A stretch of DNA of 64,000 bases, from IMG/VR virus record IMGVR_UViG_3300042923_000607, positions 1 to 64,000 of that record. One strand, given 5' to 3'. The position numbers and the translations under genes were made by a program. The notes beneath the pieces are model-generated. The model was not told where the DNA came from and ran no database searches. It worked only from the letters and a program-made list of their open reading frames with translations. Below, piece after piece: positions 17,531 through 24,951 of this stretch (the stretch's first letter is position 1; every line of letters begins with the position of its first letter). The DNA is from a virus.

Positions 17531-17767
17531 TTAGTTTTTATGCAATCTTTCTATTTCATCCTCAAGCTCTCCTAGTCGCTGTACAGCTTCGTATATCGCG
17601 CAACTATTACAGTGCTCTACAGGTTGACTCTCACAATACAGATTGCACCATTCATCATTCATTTTAATTAATCCATAACCTGAAGACTCTAATCTAGTCA
17701 ATCTGTTAATTCTATTTCTATTTTTCATTACCTCTAAATCATATTTTTCTTTGTCTCTTTCAACCAT
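17531..17767 (-). CDS. Cys-containing hypothetical protein, 78 aa
   Basis: ATG 17767 after AAAGGATATC. Basic helix, then C41-x3-C45 and C53-x2-C56 (WCNLYC, HCNSC), then an acidic helix; probably a small zinc-binding protein. Confidence 0.6.
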   Translation of the reverse strand: MVERDKEKYDLEVMKNRNRINRLTRLESSGYGLIKMNDEWCNLYCESQPVEHCNSCAIYEAVQRLGELEDEIERLHKN

Positions 17768-17810
17768 TATGATATCCTTTCATAAATTGACAATAAATCT
17801 TCCATTTGAC

Positions 17811-17972
17811 TTACATTTCTTTTTCTTTGTCGTTTCCACAGCCGCCAAACAACCCCTTACATTTCGGTTTAAATGGATTTTTATAGCATATATATCCTGA
17901 TGCAAATATTGATTCTCCTTGCAAATACTTAGAAAATATACAGTTCTTACATTTCTTCTCTTTTTTAATAAT
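17811..17972 (-). CDS. Cys-rich protein, 53 aa, probable AUU start
   Basis: Reads KKCKNCIFSKYLQGESIF, then a Cys in GYICY and CKGLFGGCGN: a compact Cys-rich (likely zinc) protein. The frame has no ATG/GTG/TTG start; ATT ATT at 17972-17967 lies five bases after AAAGGAG. An ATG at 17977 opens another frame over the same DNA, whose product looks random and lacks the Cys pattern. Confidence 0.6.
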   Translation of the reverse strand: MIKKEKKCKNCIFSKYLQGESIFASGYICYKNPFKPKCKGLFGGCGNDKEKEM

Positions 17973-18009
17973 ATCATCTCCTTTCCAATTTCAATACCAA
18001 ACCCATATT

Positions 18010-18774
18010 TTATGCTCTTACTAGTTTAAATCCCAAATTATCCGTATATGTAACCATACCTAATGAAATTAAATAATCTACAACTGTCTTAGCTCCCTCA
18101 TAAGTCCACTCAAAAGTTACATCTTCTTTCTCTTCTTTTGTATTTGGATCGGTATAGGGATTAATCTTTTCTATTATTAACTTTGTATTTGGATACTTTC
18201 TCAAGAAATCTTCTTTTATTTGAGATGTTTTAGTATAAACTCCAGCCTTTTTAAGATTCGCTGCTAACGTTTGTGGTTTTGTATCTAATTTAGTTGCTAA
18301 TTGTGTTTTTGAAAGTCTTTCATTAGTATCGCATAAAAATCTTTTGTACCTATCTACTTCTTCAAGGAGCTTTTCATTTTCACCTAATTGTTCAATTAAT
18401 TGTATTAATGCATCTTTATATGTAGAGGGAATCATTCTTGTGCTTTGTCTTTTTATATGATCTTCCATTTTATTAAATGCTTCGATAAAATCCAACTTCC
18501 ATCTCAGAGCTTCCTTACCGGTAAACCCCATAGCCAGCAAAGAAAATCCATCCCTAGTTAATTCAAACATTGGATATTCTTGATTATTTTGATCATTAAC
18601 ATAGTATCTTTCTTTAAATAGGTGTGCACAATTTTGAGCAGACCCCAGTTCATCTATTATTTTTCTAATGTCTCGAATAACATTCCGGTGTTCTTTGTTA
18701 AACTTCTCAGCCACATATCTGCTGTCGGTTAATACTTCTCCATTCATTTCTTTTAATATTATTTTATTTTCCAT
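18010..18774 (-). CDS. Rha-family regulator/antirepressor, 254 aa
   Basis: The N-terminal phage pRha domain (EVLTDSRYVAEKFNKEHRNV, residues 14-33, through ALRWKLDFIEAF) is followed by a helical linker and a C-terminal winged-helix-like region (LSKTQLATKLDTKPQTLAAN) similar to phage antirepressor C-termini. Such proteins interfere with host or phage repressors. ATG 18774 after AAAGGAAG. Stands alone among microproteins; regulatory target unknown. Confidence 0.82.
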   Translation of the reverse strand: MENKIILKEMNGEVLTDSRYVAEKFNKEHRNVIRDIRKIIDELGSAQNCAHLFKERYYVNDQNNQEYPMFELTRDGFSLLAMGFTGKEALRWKLDFIEAFNKMEDHIKRQSTRMIPSTYKDALIQLIEQLGENEKLLEEVDRYKRFLCDTNERLSKTQLATKLDTKPQTLAANLKKAGVYTKTSQIKEDFLRKYPNTKLIIEKINPYTDPNTKEEKEDVTFEWTYEGAKTVVDYLISLGMVTYTDNLGFKLVRA

Positions 18775-18810
18775 ATAACTTCCTTTCTGAATCAAAAATT
18801 CCTTTTATTC

Positions 18811-18921
18811 TTATTTTCTTCTTATTTTTATCTTGTCGGTAATACAGGTGATCGTAGATATTCCTATAACTCCCATACAAATTAATTCAACATAAGGCTT
18901 CAGCACATAATAATAGTTCAT
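18811..18921 (-). CDS. Membrane microprotein, 36 aa
   Basis: ATG 18921 after GAGAGGATATTGT, overlapping the preceding TGA (ATGA). One hydrophobic segment (ELICMGVIGISTITCI), then a basic tail. Part of a chain of overlapping microgenes from 19422 to 18811. Confidence 0.6.
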   Translation of the reverse strand: MNYYYVLKPYVELICMGVIGISTITCITDKIKIRRK

Positions 18922-19067
18922 ACAATATCCTCTCTTTCATTAAATTTATTTTCCTTATAATCACTCTCCATTTCTTTATCTTTTATGTGATTTATACATT
19001 TTAAGCATTCATCAGTATCTTCGTATGGACATCGGTCGCAACTTAAATATTTTCCGTATTCCCACAT
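18918..19067 (-). CDS. CxxC microprotein, 49 aa
   Basis: ATG 19067 lies inside the end of the zinc-ribbon gene. CDRC and CLKC pairs (10-13, 21-24) predict zinc binding; an acidic tail follows. Ends in ATGA overlap with the 36-aa gene. Confidence 0.6.
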   Translation of the reverse strand: MWEYGKYLSCDRCPYEDTDECLKCINHIKDKEMESDYKENKFNEREDIV

Positions 19068-19288
19068 GTCTTGCACACCCGTTTCCCTATATCATAATAG
19101 TTTACAGTTTCACCTAGACATCTTTTACATTTTGAATCATTTGTTTTATATGTTAGTTCTTTAACGATTTTTCGTAACCTTAGTGTTTCTTGGCATTCCC
19201 TTATGTAAAGTTGCTTATAATGTTCCAAATAATCGGATGAGACCGATTCTGGAACATCAATGATAACCCCATTTAACATTTTTCTCAT
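19043..19288 (-). CDS. Zinc-ribbon protein, 81 aa
   Basis: ATG 19288 overlaps the previous stop. A helical N-terminal half (YLEHYKQLYIRECQETLRLR) and CKRC/CKTC zinc ribbon at the C-terminus. A near copy of the repeated box (19142-19158) is read here as Leu-Thr-Tyr-Lys-Thr. Confidence 0.65.
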   Translation of the reverse strand: MRKMLNGVIIDVPESVSSDYLEHYKQLYIRECQETLRLRKIVKELTYKTNDSKCKRCLGETVNYYDIGKRVCKTCGNTENI

Positions 19289-19422
19289 AGTCCCTCACTC
19301 CCTTCTTTAAAGAAATCTTCTCTTTCTTCCTGAGTCATAAGATGGAGTCTTTTACTATTATCCTTCCTGGTTAACTTCAAATTTTTCTTTTGTAATAAAT
19401 ATTTGATTATTTTTAACATCAT
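19285..19422 (-). CDS. Basic microprotein, 45 aa
   Basis: ATG 19422 (or the adjacent ATG 19419) after AGGAGG. Lys/Arg/Leu-rich, ending in an acidic helix (QEERED). Overlaps the next gene by ATGA. Confidence 0.6.
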   Translation of the reverse strand: MMLKIIKYLLQKKNLKLTRKDNSKRLHLMTQEEREDFFKEGSEGL

Positions 19423-19431
19423 AAAATCCTC

Positions 19432-19617
19432 CTAGTTCCTATAATCGTTTAATTTCTTTATTAGCTCGTCGCAGCTATCTTTTCTAGTCTTGTGATCTAA
19501 AAATTCTTTTGCCGTTTTACATTTCTGTATCCACATGAACTCATTACAGGATTCTTTTACAAGAATATCCCATATCAAGTTAATTGAATCCGTCTCTAAT
19601 GGTACATTGACTGTCAT
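19432..19617 (-). CDS. Small hypothetical protein, 61 aa
   Basis: ATG 19617 after GAGGGAGGG. Helical with three Cys. First gene downstream of the promoter at 19735-19763, after a 118-base leader. Confidence 0.6.
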   Translation of the reverse strand: MTVNVPLETDSINLIWDILVKESCNEFMWIQKCKTAKEFLDHKTRKDSCDELIKKLNDYRN

Positions 19618-19734
19618 ATGACCCTCCCTCTATATTCTTTATTCATACTCCAATTGTAAAACTCCCCTTTTAAATATGTACTGTTACATATGTTATCCAG
19701 TAGTGATTGTAAAGTTAATTTGTATTACAATAAT

Positions 19735-19763
19735 ATTATATCACCATTTATTTCCTCTGTCAA
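19735..19763 (-). promoter_or_regulatory. Consensus sigma-A type promoter with abutting box
   Basis: Minus strand TTGACA (19763-19758), spacer 17, TATAAT (19740-19735): a perfect consensus. The repeated box 19765-19781 ends one base before the -35. Confidence 0.85.
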
Positions 19764-19764
19764 T

Positions 19765-19781
19765 TGTTTTATATGTTATTT
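19765..19781 (-). repeat. Repeated box next to a promoter
   Basis: AAATAACATATAAAACA copy on the minus strand, adjacent to the -35 of 19735-19763. Same geometry as the copies at 392 and 36527. Confidence 0.7.
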
Positions 19782-19801
19782 TGTAAAATATTTATTTTTA
19801 T

Positions 19802-19821
19802 AGGCAGCCATTATAGGCTGC
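19802..19821 (-). terminator. GC-rich hairpin after the 114-aa gene
   Basis: Perfect 7-bp stem GGCAGCC/GGCTGCC with a 6-base loop, 11 bases after the stop of the 20176 gene. The minus-strand tail is A/T mixed rather than a U run, so termination is plausible but weak. Confidence 0.45.
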
Positions 19822-19831
19822 CTTCTCGGTT

Positions 19832-20176
19832 TTAATATAATGTTGTAATTGAAATGCTCTTACCTGAATTAAAATTAATCTTATAGCAATCTGCAAAATC
19901 TATATTTTCAATATTATTAATTAGAAAACCGCTATTAAGATTGAATGTGGGATCTTCCATAATTAGAATACCTGAATCAATGATGCAGCTTATAGCCTCA
20001 ACTTTATATGTAATCTCTTTGTTTATTTTTTCATATATAAGAAATCCGGTAGCACCATTAAACTGATCCCAATCAATTTTGTCTATCAATTCTTCCACTT
20101 TTTTCTTTTTTACCATAAATACGAATCTCCCTTCTTCGCTTAAAAAAACTTTAACTTGTAGAATAGGCAGATTCAT
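19832..20176 (-). CDS. Hypothetical protein under a LexA-type site, 114 aa
   Basis: ATG 20176 after GAGGTAAT. Alpha/beta, with a Lys-rich stretch near residue 25, an aromatic DWDQFNG segment and a C-terminal beta region. No family recognised. It is the only gene between the promoter 20301-20329, whose start region contains GAAC-N4-GTTC, and the hairpin at 19802, so it is probably damage-inducible on its own. Confidence 0.65.
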   Translation of the reverse strand: MNLPILQVKVFLSEEGRFVFMVKKKKVEELIDKIDWDQFNGATGFLIYEKINKEITYKVEAISCIIDSGILIMEDPTFNLNSGFLINNIENIDFADCYKINFNSGKSISITTLY

Positions 20177-20223
20177 GGTATTATTACCTCATACCTATCC
20201 AATGGATAATGGTTATCATTTTT

Positions 20224-20258
20224 GAAGTACAGGAGGTCGCCAAACTTTACTGTACTTC
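20224..20258 (-). other. Leader hairpin of the 114-aa gene
   Basis: Perfect 9-bp stem (GAAGTACAG/CTGTACTTC) with a 17-base loop in the 5' untranslated region between promoter and start codon. The loop holds CGACCTCC, which could pair with a ribosome-binding site. Confidence 0.5.
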
Positions 20259-20280
20259 TCTTTTTTTCATCTCTCAATCA

Positions 20281-20292
20281 GAACAAATGTTC
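20281..20292. promoter_or_regulatory. LexA/DinR-type SOS box
   Basis: GAACAAATGTTC fits the Firmicutes GAAC-N4-GTTC operator. It covers roughly +2 to +13 of the promoter at 20301-20329, where LexA binding would block transcription. Confidence 0.6.
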
Positions 20293-20300
20293 TTTTATAT

Positions 20301-20329
20301 AATATAACACGTTTTAAGAAAAATATCAA
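20301..20329 (-). promoter_or_regulatory. Sigma-A type promoter of the LexA-controlled gene
   Basis: Minus strand TTGATA (20329-20324), spacer 17, TATATT (20306-20301). A near copy of the repeated box (20349-20365) lies 20 bases upstream of the -35. Confidence 0.7.
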
Positions 20330-20377
20330 TATGATTTTTATCTGTTTCTGTTTTATATGTTTTATAATAAATTATAA

Positions 20378-20405
20378 TATATGGTGGAAGTTTATCCACC
20401 AATAT
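20378..20405 (-). terminator. Hairpin terminator after the MrpR-like gene
   Basis: TGGTGGA/TCCACCA stem with a 6-base loop, extended by A-T pairs, just after the stop at 20408 and followed on the minus strand by an A/T-rich tail. Confidence 0.55.
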
Positions 20406-20407
20406 TA

Positions 20408-21394
20408 TTAAAACAAATCTATAAAATCTTTAAGTCTATATCTCAACATTCTCATTGCTATTTTTGAACCAAATTCTTCTATATATTGCTGTGTTTCTTT
20501 TTCATAAACATATTCGTGCCCTGATTTCTCTGTGAACACCTGTTTAAGCGTAACCCCATTTAACTCATGTTTTTGCTTAATAAAATTTATTAATCCATTC
20601 AAATAAAGGTTCCCACAATTAATCATTTTATTTCCAATTATTCTTTGAATGTCTCTGTATTTAGACATTATAATAGTGTTACTTGCTCCTGACGCTGCTG
20701 ATTTTTTGCCTGCTGACTTGATAATATATTTGCTTTCGGCATATAGTCTTGACTCTTTATAATTACGAGCTTCTTCTATTCCTTCAGGATGATACCATGT
20801 TTCTTTTTCTGCTTTTTTTAATATTTGTATAAATGTATCATCAACTCTAGCCACTCGACCATTAACCAAAGTAATTGCTTTTTCATCTTCATTCAAATCA
20901 GATAATTTTAGTCCCAATATTTCTTCATATGAATTACCCCATATCCCTATATAGGGTGAATATAATAATAATTTAATCACATAATCATCAAAAATATCCA
21001 TATAGTCCTGTATCGTTTCAAGTGGTATATATTTTTCTTGAATTATTTCAATTGGAATAACGTCGTCTATTATAGATTTTGAAAAATTTATTGCGTAATA
21101 ATTTTTAACATTTTTCCCATCAATAAATCCTTCTTGTAAACAAAATAAAAAATACCTATTAAAATAGAAACATACAAGCGTCAGATAATTCTTTGATGTC
21201 GCATTAAAATATTTGAGCAACCTATACACCTGAGTAGAGTTGAACATTGATAAATCTGAATTTTCATCTATCTCGATAGTTTCTGCTCTTTTAAACATTC
21301 TTTCCACTGTAAATTTAACTTGATCGTCATAATTACAGTAGTCGCTTTCTATAAATCGTTCCTTTAGTTTTCTAGACTCTTCTATATTAAACAT
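20408..21394 (-). CDS. Integrase-fold phage repressor, MrpR/YopR-like, 328 aa
   Basis: Length and layout match the SPbeta master repressor MrpR (YopR, about 325 aa), a DNA-binding protein with a tyrosine-recombinase fold that has lost catalysis. Here a helical core-binding-like N-terminal half is followed by a catalytic-domain-like part (LLLYSPYIGIWGNSYEEILGLKLSDL resembles the first recombinase helices, but the catalytic Arg is absent). No H-x-x-R or active Tyr is evident. Directly follows the 416-aa gene with a two-base gap, driven from 22684-22712. Likely the lytic-cycle repressor; assignment from memory of the family. Confidence 0.65.
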   Translation of the reverse strand: MFNIEESRKLKERFIESDYCNYDDQVKFTVERMFKRAETIEIDENSDLSMFNSTQVYRLLKYFNATSKNYLTLVCFYFNRYFLFCLQEGFIDGKNVKNYYAINFSKSIIDDVIPIEIIQEKYIPLETIQDYMDIFDDYVIKLLLYSPYIGIWGNSYEEILGLKLSDLNEDEKAITLVNGRVARVDDTFIQILKKAEKETWYHPEGIEEARNYKESRLYAESKYIIKSAGKKSAASGASNTIIMSKYRDIQRIIGNKMINCGNLYLNGLINFIKQKHELNGVTLKQVFTEKSGHEYVYEKETQQYIEEFGSKIAMRMLRYRLKDFIDLF

Positions 21395-21396
21395 TG

Positions 21397-22647
21397 TTAT
21401 CTCACCCCTTCAATAATCTTGTCTAATTCGTTCATTTGTGTTTTAGTTGGCTTATTCGCTATTTTAAGATTTTGCATGTAGTCTTTAAATGAATTTAGCT
21501 CTATCAGTTTTTCAAAATCATACTCTTTTATTATTAATTTATTTATAATATAGATATATGTGAACCAATCCTCTTTGCTCAGTGAAGATTTTTTCTTGTC
21601 ATGAGCTATTAAGTAATTTAAATTATCAGAAATAATTTCATAAATTTCGAATTGATTATCCTTATTTACATCCATTATTTTTTTTATAATTTCATAGATA
21701 TAAACATTTAACTTGCTATCAATAGTACCTTTTAGCCTGGATCTGGTTGAAGTGTTTAACTTATTTATTATATACGAGATTGGATCTGAGCCACTAATCC
21801 TTATAGATTGAGACTTTGATAAGTGTGTCTTTCTGTCCATTTGATATATATAATCTCTTGCTTTTTCAGTATCGAAAAATGTCAAATAATAATCACACGG
21901 ATAATTCCAATCCTGATTATTCCTTTTAACCGCCAGTTTCGATTCATGGTTATGGAATCCATCAATTAAATCAAGTTTTAATTCTTTTGGAATTATTAAA
22001 TCTCCGTCTTTTATTAATACCGTATTTCCGCCATTTATTTCTGGATTTATATTTATTGTTCCTATTGTGGGGAATTGAGTCAGGTCTTGCATGCCATTTT
22101 TAATTTCCTTCAAGGCCGTCTTGTTTAGATTAAGTTTAACAATCGGTACCCCGTCATTCTCTACAATTATTAAATCTCTTTGAGTGTCAGGATTGTATCT
22201 TAGCTTATTATAAAAATCCCATTTCTCAACTTCATTTACATCGGTATGAATAAATATATAGTCGTATGGATATATGTTCACTCTAAACCAATTACCAGAT
22301 TTTATTACAATGTCAAAATCTTCTTCTCCTTTGTCTGACATTATCCTTTTACCATATTCTTCTTTCTCAAGTTCATAAAAATATGAATCTTCGTTTAGAG
22401 CTCCGGAGTTTATCCTATCGTCACTAATAGAAACCTTCTTAATTGATTTCATTAACTTATATAACATGTGGTAAGGCAAAGTCTCAACTCTGAGTATTCC
22501 ATTGAAAATATCAATTGTCTTGTCGTACCCCACGTTATAATCTTCTTTCAGGGAGTACTCGATTTCTCTTCGGACTGTTCTAGGTAGCTTATTAATGATT
22601 GCTATTTGCCTCATTAATTCCTCTCGTAGTGCTTTATCGTCTTTCAT
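21397..22647 (-). CDS. DGxH-motif protein, YopQ-position partner, 416 aa
   Basis: ATG 22647 follows GTAGGAGGAATAAGT. The central LIDGFHNHESKLAV (near residue 205) resembles the DGQHR/ParB-like motif of DndB and DGQHR-domain proteins. The C-terminal half is helical with many Lys/Asp/Ile. In SPbeta a protein of similar size (YopQ) precedes YopR; the same order here supports co-function in lysogeny control (inference). Coupled to the integrase-fold gene downstream. Confidence 0.55.
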   Translation of the reverse strand: MKDDKALREELMRQIAIINKLPRTVRREIEYSLKEDYNVGYDKTIDIFNGILRVETLPYHMLYKLMKSIKKVSISDDRINSGALNEDSYFYELEKEEYGKRIMSDKGEEDFDIVIKSGNWFRVNIYPYDYIFIHTDVNEVEKWDFYNKLRYNPDTQRDLIIVENDGVPIVKLNLNKTALKEIKNGMQDLTQFPTIGTININPEINGGNTVLIKDGDLIIPKELKLDLIDGFHNHESKLAVKRNNQDWNYPCDYYLTFFDTEKARDYIYQMDRKTHLSKSQSIRISGSDPISYIINKLNTSTRSRLKGTIDSKLNVYIYEIIKKIMDVNKDNQFEIYEIISDNLNYLIAHDKKKSSLSKEDWFTYIYIINKLIIKEYDFEKLIELNSFKDYMQNLKIANKPTKTQMNELDKIIEGVR

Positions 22648-22683
22648 ACTTATTCCTCCTACGAACAAATATAATATATTTAC

Positions 22684-22712
22684 ATAATAGCATTTATACA
22701 TAAATTTGTCAA
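22684..22712 (-). promoter_or_regulatory. Promoter of the repressor pair
   Basis: Minus strand TTGACA (22712-22707), spacer 17, TATTAT (22689-22684), 37 bases before the 416-aa gene. AACAACAT upstream is a degenerate half of the repeated box. Confidence 0.78.
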
Positions 22713-22732
22713 TATGTTGTTATATATTTTGT

Positions 22733-23140
22733 TTAGGCAAAAGAAAATTGACTTTTATTATCAATTATAAAACGCACACTTTTCTTAGGGAGTATTTGGA
22801 TCGCTAATCCATTATCAATCATATCCATATCATAGGAATGCATTTCTCCTATTTTTTCTTTTATAAAACGCTTATCTATAGAATCTACACTTTCACATAA
22901 AGCTATACTTTCCTCTGGCAGCTCCGTATAACTTATATGTATGTGCGTAGAAAGATTATTCTTTGTCATTTTTGTTGTTAGTGGAACATACTGTACTCTA
23001 TTGCAATATTTATTGTTTGCATCATTTGATACAATTACGCATGGTCTACAACCAGCCTGTTTGTTGGGATCAGTAATCACCTTTGGAATATCAATATAAA
23101 ATATATCTCCTCTTTTAAGTAACATATTATTCTCTTTCAT
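22733..23140 (-). CDS. MazF/PemK-type endoribonuclease toxin, 135 aa
   Basis: PemK/MazF fold markers: KRGDIFYIDIP at the N-terminus, CRPCVIVSND, VQYVPLTT and a C-terminal region before the hydrophobic end. Enzymes of this type cut mRNA at short sites. ATG 23140 follows AAAAGGAGAG. No antitoxin-like gene is adjacent: the leader has only two 10-codon frames and the next genes are the repressor pair. It may act as a regulated nuclease rather than a classic toxin. Confidence 0.82.
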   Translation of the reverse strand: MKENNMLLKRGDIFYIDIPKVITDPNKQAGCRPCVIVSNDANNKYCNRVQYVPLTTKMTKNNLSTHIHISYTELPEESIALCESVDSIDKRFIKEKIGEMHSYDMDMIDNGLAIQILPKKSVRFIIDNKSQFSFA

Positions 23141-23299
23141 TATTATCTCTCCTTTTCAACTCGTGTTTTCTTGTTTTATATGTTTCATAGTTCTCCCTTC
23201 TGTGTGAAGTTTAAAAAAAGTTATAGTTATAATAAATTATCATCGACACATCCTCTCCGTTTCATATAGTTTTTATATGTTCTATATATCATGTCTTAA
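23141..23299 (-). other. MazF leader with two short reading frames
   Basis: Between the promoter at 23300-23328 and the toxin gene. One frame (23243-23211, 10 codons beginning Met-Ile-Ile-Tyr-Tyr) starts eight bases after GGAGAGG. A second (23188-23156, Met-Lys-His-Ile-Lys-Gln) starts after GGGAG and contains a copy of the repeated box (23172-23188). Possibly translational attenuation. Confidence 0.4.
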
Positions 23300-23328
23300 A
23301 CTATAATACAACAAATAGAACATGTCAA
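23300..23328 (-). promoter_or_regulatory. Promoter of the MazF-type gene
   Basis: Minus strand TTGACA (23328-23323), spacer 17, TATAGT (23305-23300). A degenerate box (23270-23286) lies downstream in the leader. I see no gene or other signal between 23329 and 23456. Confidence 0.75.
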
Positions 23329-23456
23329 CACCTTTTTATAAAAAAGTTGTAGCATATTCGAAATATTAATAATTTATGGTATTTATTATTACTTTTTATC
23401 TTCTGTTTAGGTATAATTTGGATATACAATCAAAATAAAACTACTCTTTTTTATTC

Positions 23457-23753
23457 TTAATATAATCTCAATGCCCACTTGTAATCCTCATTTGAATGAA
23501 ATAATACAACCATCATTTGAATTTCATTAATCGTTACAACACAGTAATAATTAAAACCGAATAAACTATTTGGCATTACCTTCTCAACCCTATCAATAGG
23601 AATTTTTTCACTTGTCCCATCTGGATTATTGTATCTGAAATATAATGGTCTACAGTTTCCTTCAGTATCATAGCTTGCAATTACCGGCACATATTTATTT
23701 TTGTCGAGATCCAACTTAAATGTAGGTTTTGGTGTATTATTAAAGAAGGGCAT
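23457..23753 (-). CDS. Hypothetical protein, 98 aa
   Basis: ATG 23753 after AAAGGAAAG. Starts MPFFNNTPKPTFKLD, then beta-rich segments with aromatic residues (PLYFRYNNPDG, FGFNYYCVVTI). No family recognised. Its own promoter carries two palindromes, so it is individually controlled. Confidence 0.6.
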   Translation of the reverse strand: MPFFNNTPKPTFKLDLDKNKYVPVIASYDTEGNCRPLYFRYNNPDGTSEKIPIDRVEKVMPNSLFGFNYYCVVTINEIQMMVVLFHSNEDYKWALRLY

Positions 23754-23772
23754 TTCAACTTTCCTTTCAATG

Positions 23773-23824
23773 CAAACGTTTGTTCTGTTTATCAATTATA
23801 CACCACAACCCATATGGGTTTCAA
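23773..23824 (-). promoter_or_regulatory. Promoter with two palindromic operators
   Basis: Minus strand TTGAAA (23824-23819), spacer 18, TATAAT (23800-23795). The spacer holds the perfect palindrome AACCCATATGGGTT (23807-23820) and the leader holds CAAACGTTTG (23773-23782), a LacI-family-like site. Confidence 0.55.
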
Positions 23825-23901
23825 GTCTTAATTCAAACAAATCTACTGTTTAAATATTCCATTTATAATTTAGTTCCTTAATATAAAATTCTCATTTTAT
23901 G

Positions 23902-24093
23902 TTATTTTACACAGTGTTCACAGTTTCTACATACTGAATTAATTTCTTCTTGTATGTCTTGTTTGCTATAAGTTGTTCTAAGCCAGTAAGCATCATCACC
24001 TCCACAAGTAAAATGTATCTCTCCATTTTTCATTGGCTCAGTTTGTAAAAATTGTTTCCCACATATACCAATTATTCTTTTTCTTCGTTGCAT
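23902..24093 (-). CDS. Cys-containing microprotein, 63 aa
   Basis: ATG 24093 after AAGGAG. C11, C30 and a C-terminal CRNCEHC suggest metal binding. Follows the DUF262 gene with a two-base gap, so probably co-translated. Confidence 0.6.
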   Translation of the reverse strand: MQRRKRIIGICGKQFLQTEPMKNGEIHFTCGGDDAYWLRTTYSKQDIQEEINSVCRNCEHCVK

Positions 24094-24095
24094 CT

Positions 24096-24635
24096 TTACT
24101 CCTTAATCTGTAAATGTTCTATCATTTCTTTTACCTTTTCGATTTCATCTTTCGTATGTGGTGTTCCACCTGCATTCATATCAACATACCACTGTAAAAC
24201 CTCTTCTTCTGTTTTAAGATCATTGACATTTATTTTCATTGTATATTTCATTCGTGGTTGGTCTTCAAATTCTTTAAAAAATGTACCGAATATAGGAATC
24301 TCATTATTAACAAATTTATAAATAGCAGTAATTCGTTGTAATCCATCAACACATACATATTCATTATATGAGCCATCTTTTACTCTTCCATGCCAATCAG
24401 GTTTATTAAAATATATAACTGTTCCAGATTTTCCGCCTTTAAAGAAATATTCTAAGAATGCTATCTGTTGTTGTTCAGCCCACACATGACCTCTCTGAAA
24501 GTTTGGATTAAGTTGTAATCCACTTTCACTTATTTGTTCATTTACCCATTTTACAATATATTTTATATCGAAATCACATTGCCAATTACCATCTCTGGTA
24601 AACTGTGGTATATCTCTAAATTTTGTTATCTTCAT
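24096..24635 (-). CDS. Short DUF262 (ParB/GmrS-like) protein, 179 aa
   Basis: Shows DUF262 signatures: LNPNFQRGHVW near residue 42 and CVDGLQRITAIYKFV near residue 98 (DGQQR variant). DUF262 is the nucleotide-dependent nuclease domain in GmrSD-type restriction systems and also occurs alone. This copy holds only the DUF262 core, far shorter than restriction enzymes. Start at ATG 24635 after AAAGGAG. Could process nucleotides or DNA, or act on host defence; function not known. Confidence 0.75.
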   Translation of the reverse strand: MKITKFRDIPQFTRDGNWQCDFDIKYIVKWVNEQISESGLQLNPNFQRGHVWAEQQQIAFLEYFFKGGKSGTVIYFNKPDWHGRVKDGSYNEYVCVDGLQRITAIYKFVNNEIPIFGTFFKEFEDQPRMKYTMKINVNDLKTEEEVLQWYVDMNAGGTPHTKDEIEKVKEMIEHLQIKE

Positions 24636-24680
24636 TATGTACCACTCCTTTCTACTTTTAGCATAAAATTTAAGTTTCAT

Positions 24681-24902
24681 TTAGTCAAGTCTACTTACTG
24701 TAATTTTGAATTTGCTTGTAACAATTTTACCAGATTCTATTTCATCAAAAACAGCCACAAATGAATTGTCATTTAAATTTTCTTGTTCATATTGACTATT
24801 GATTAATTCTTCCCATTCATTATATATATTTTTATTTATACATTCATTTATGGCATTTTCTAATATTTTATATACATCATACGTATACACCATTTTTCTA
24901 AT
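24681..24902 (-). CDS. Small hypothetical protein, 73 aa, possible AUU start
   Basis: Acidic alpha/beta protein (KILENAINECINKNIYNEWE, then SFVAVFDEIESGKIVTSKF). The GGAGAGG ribosome site best serves ATT at 24902 (six bases); ATG codons at 24917, 24908 and 24893 are respectively upstream of it, directly on it, or 15 bases away. Start uncertain. Confidence 0.5.
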   Translation of the reverse strand: MRKMVYTYDVYKILENAINECINKNIYNEWEELINSQYEQENLNDNSFVAVFDEIESGKIVTSKFKITVSRLD

Positions 24903-24951
24903 TTCCATCCTCTCCATTTCTATGTAAAATTACTTTTTTATTTGCAATATA

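Noticed and set aside
17780-17977. 65-codon frame starting ATG 17977
   Set aside because: The overlapping frame with an ATT start encodes a coherent Cys-rich protein; this one looks random and has no motif.
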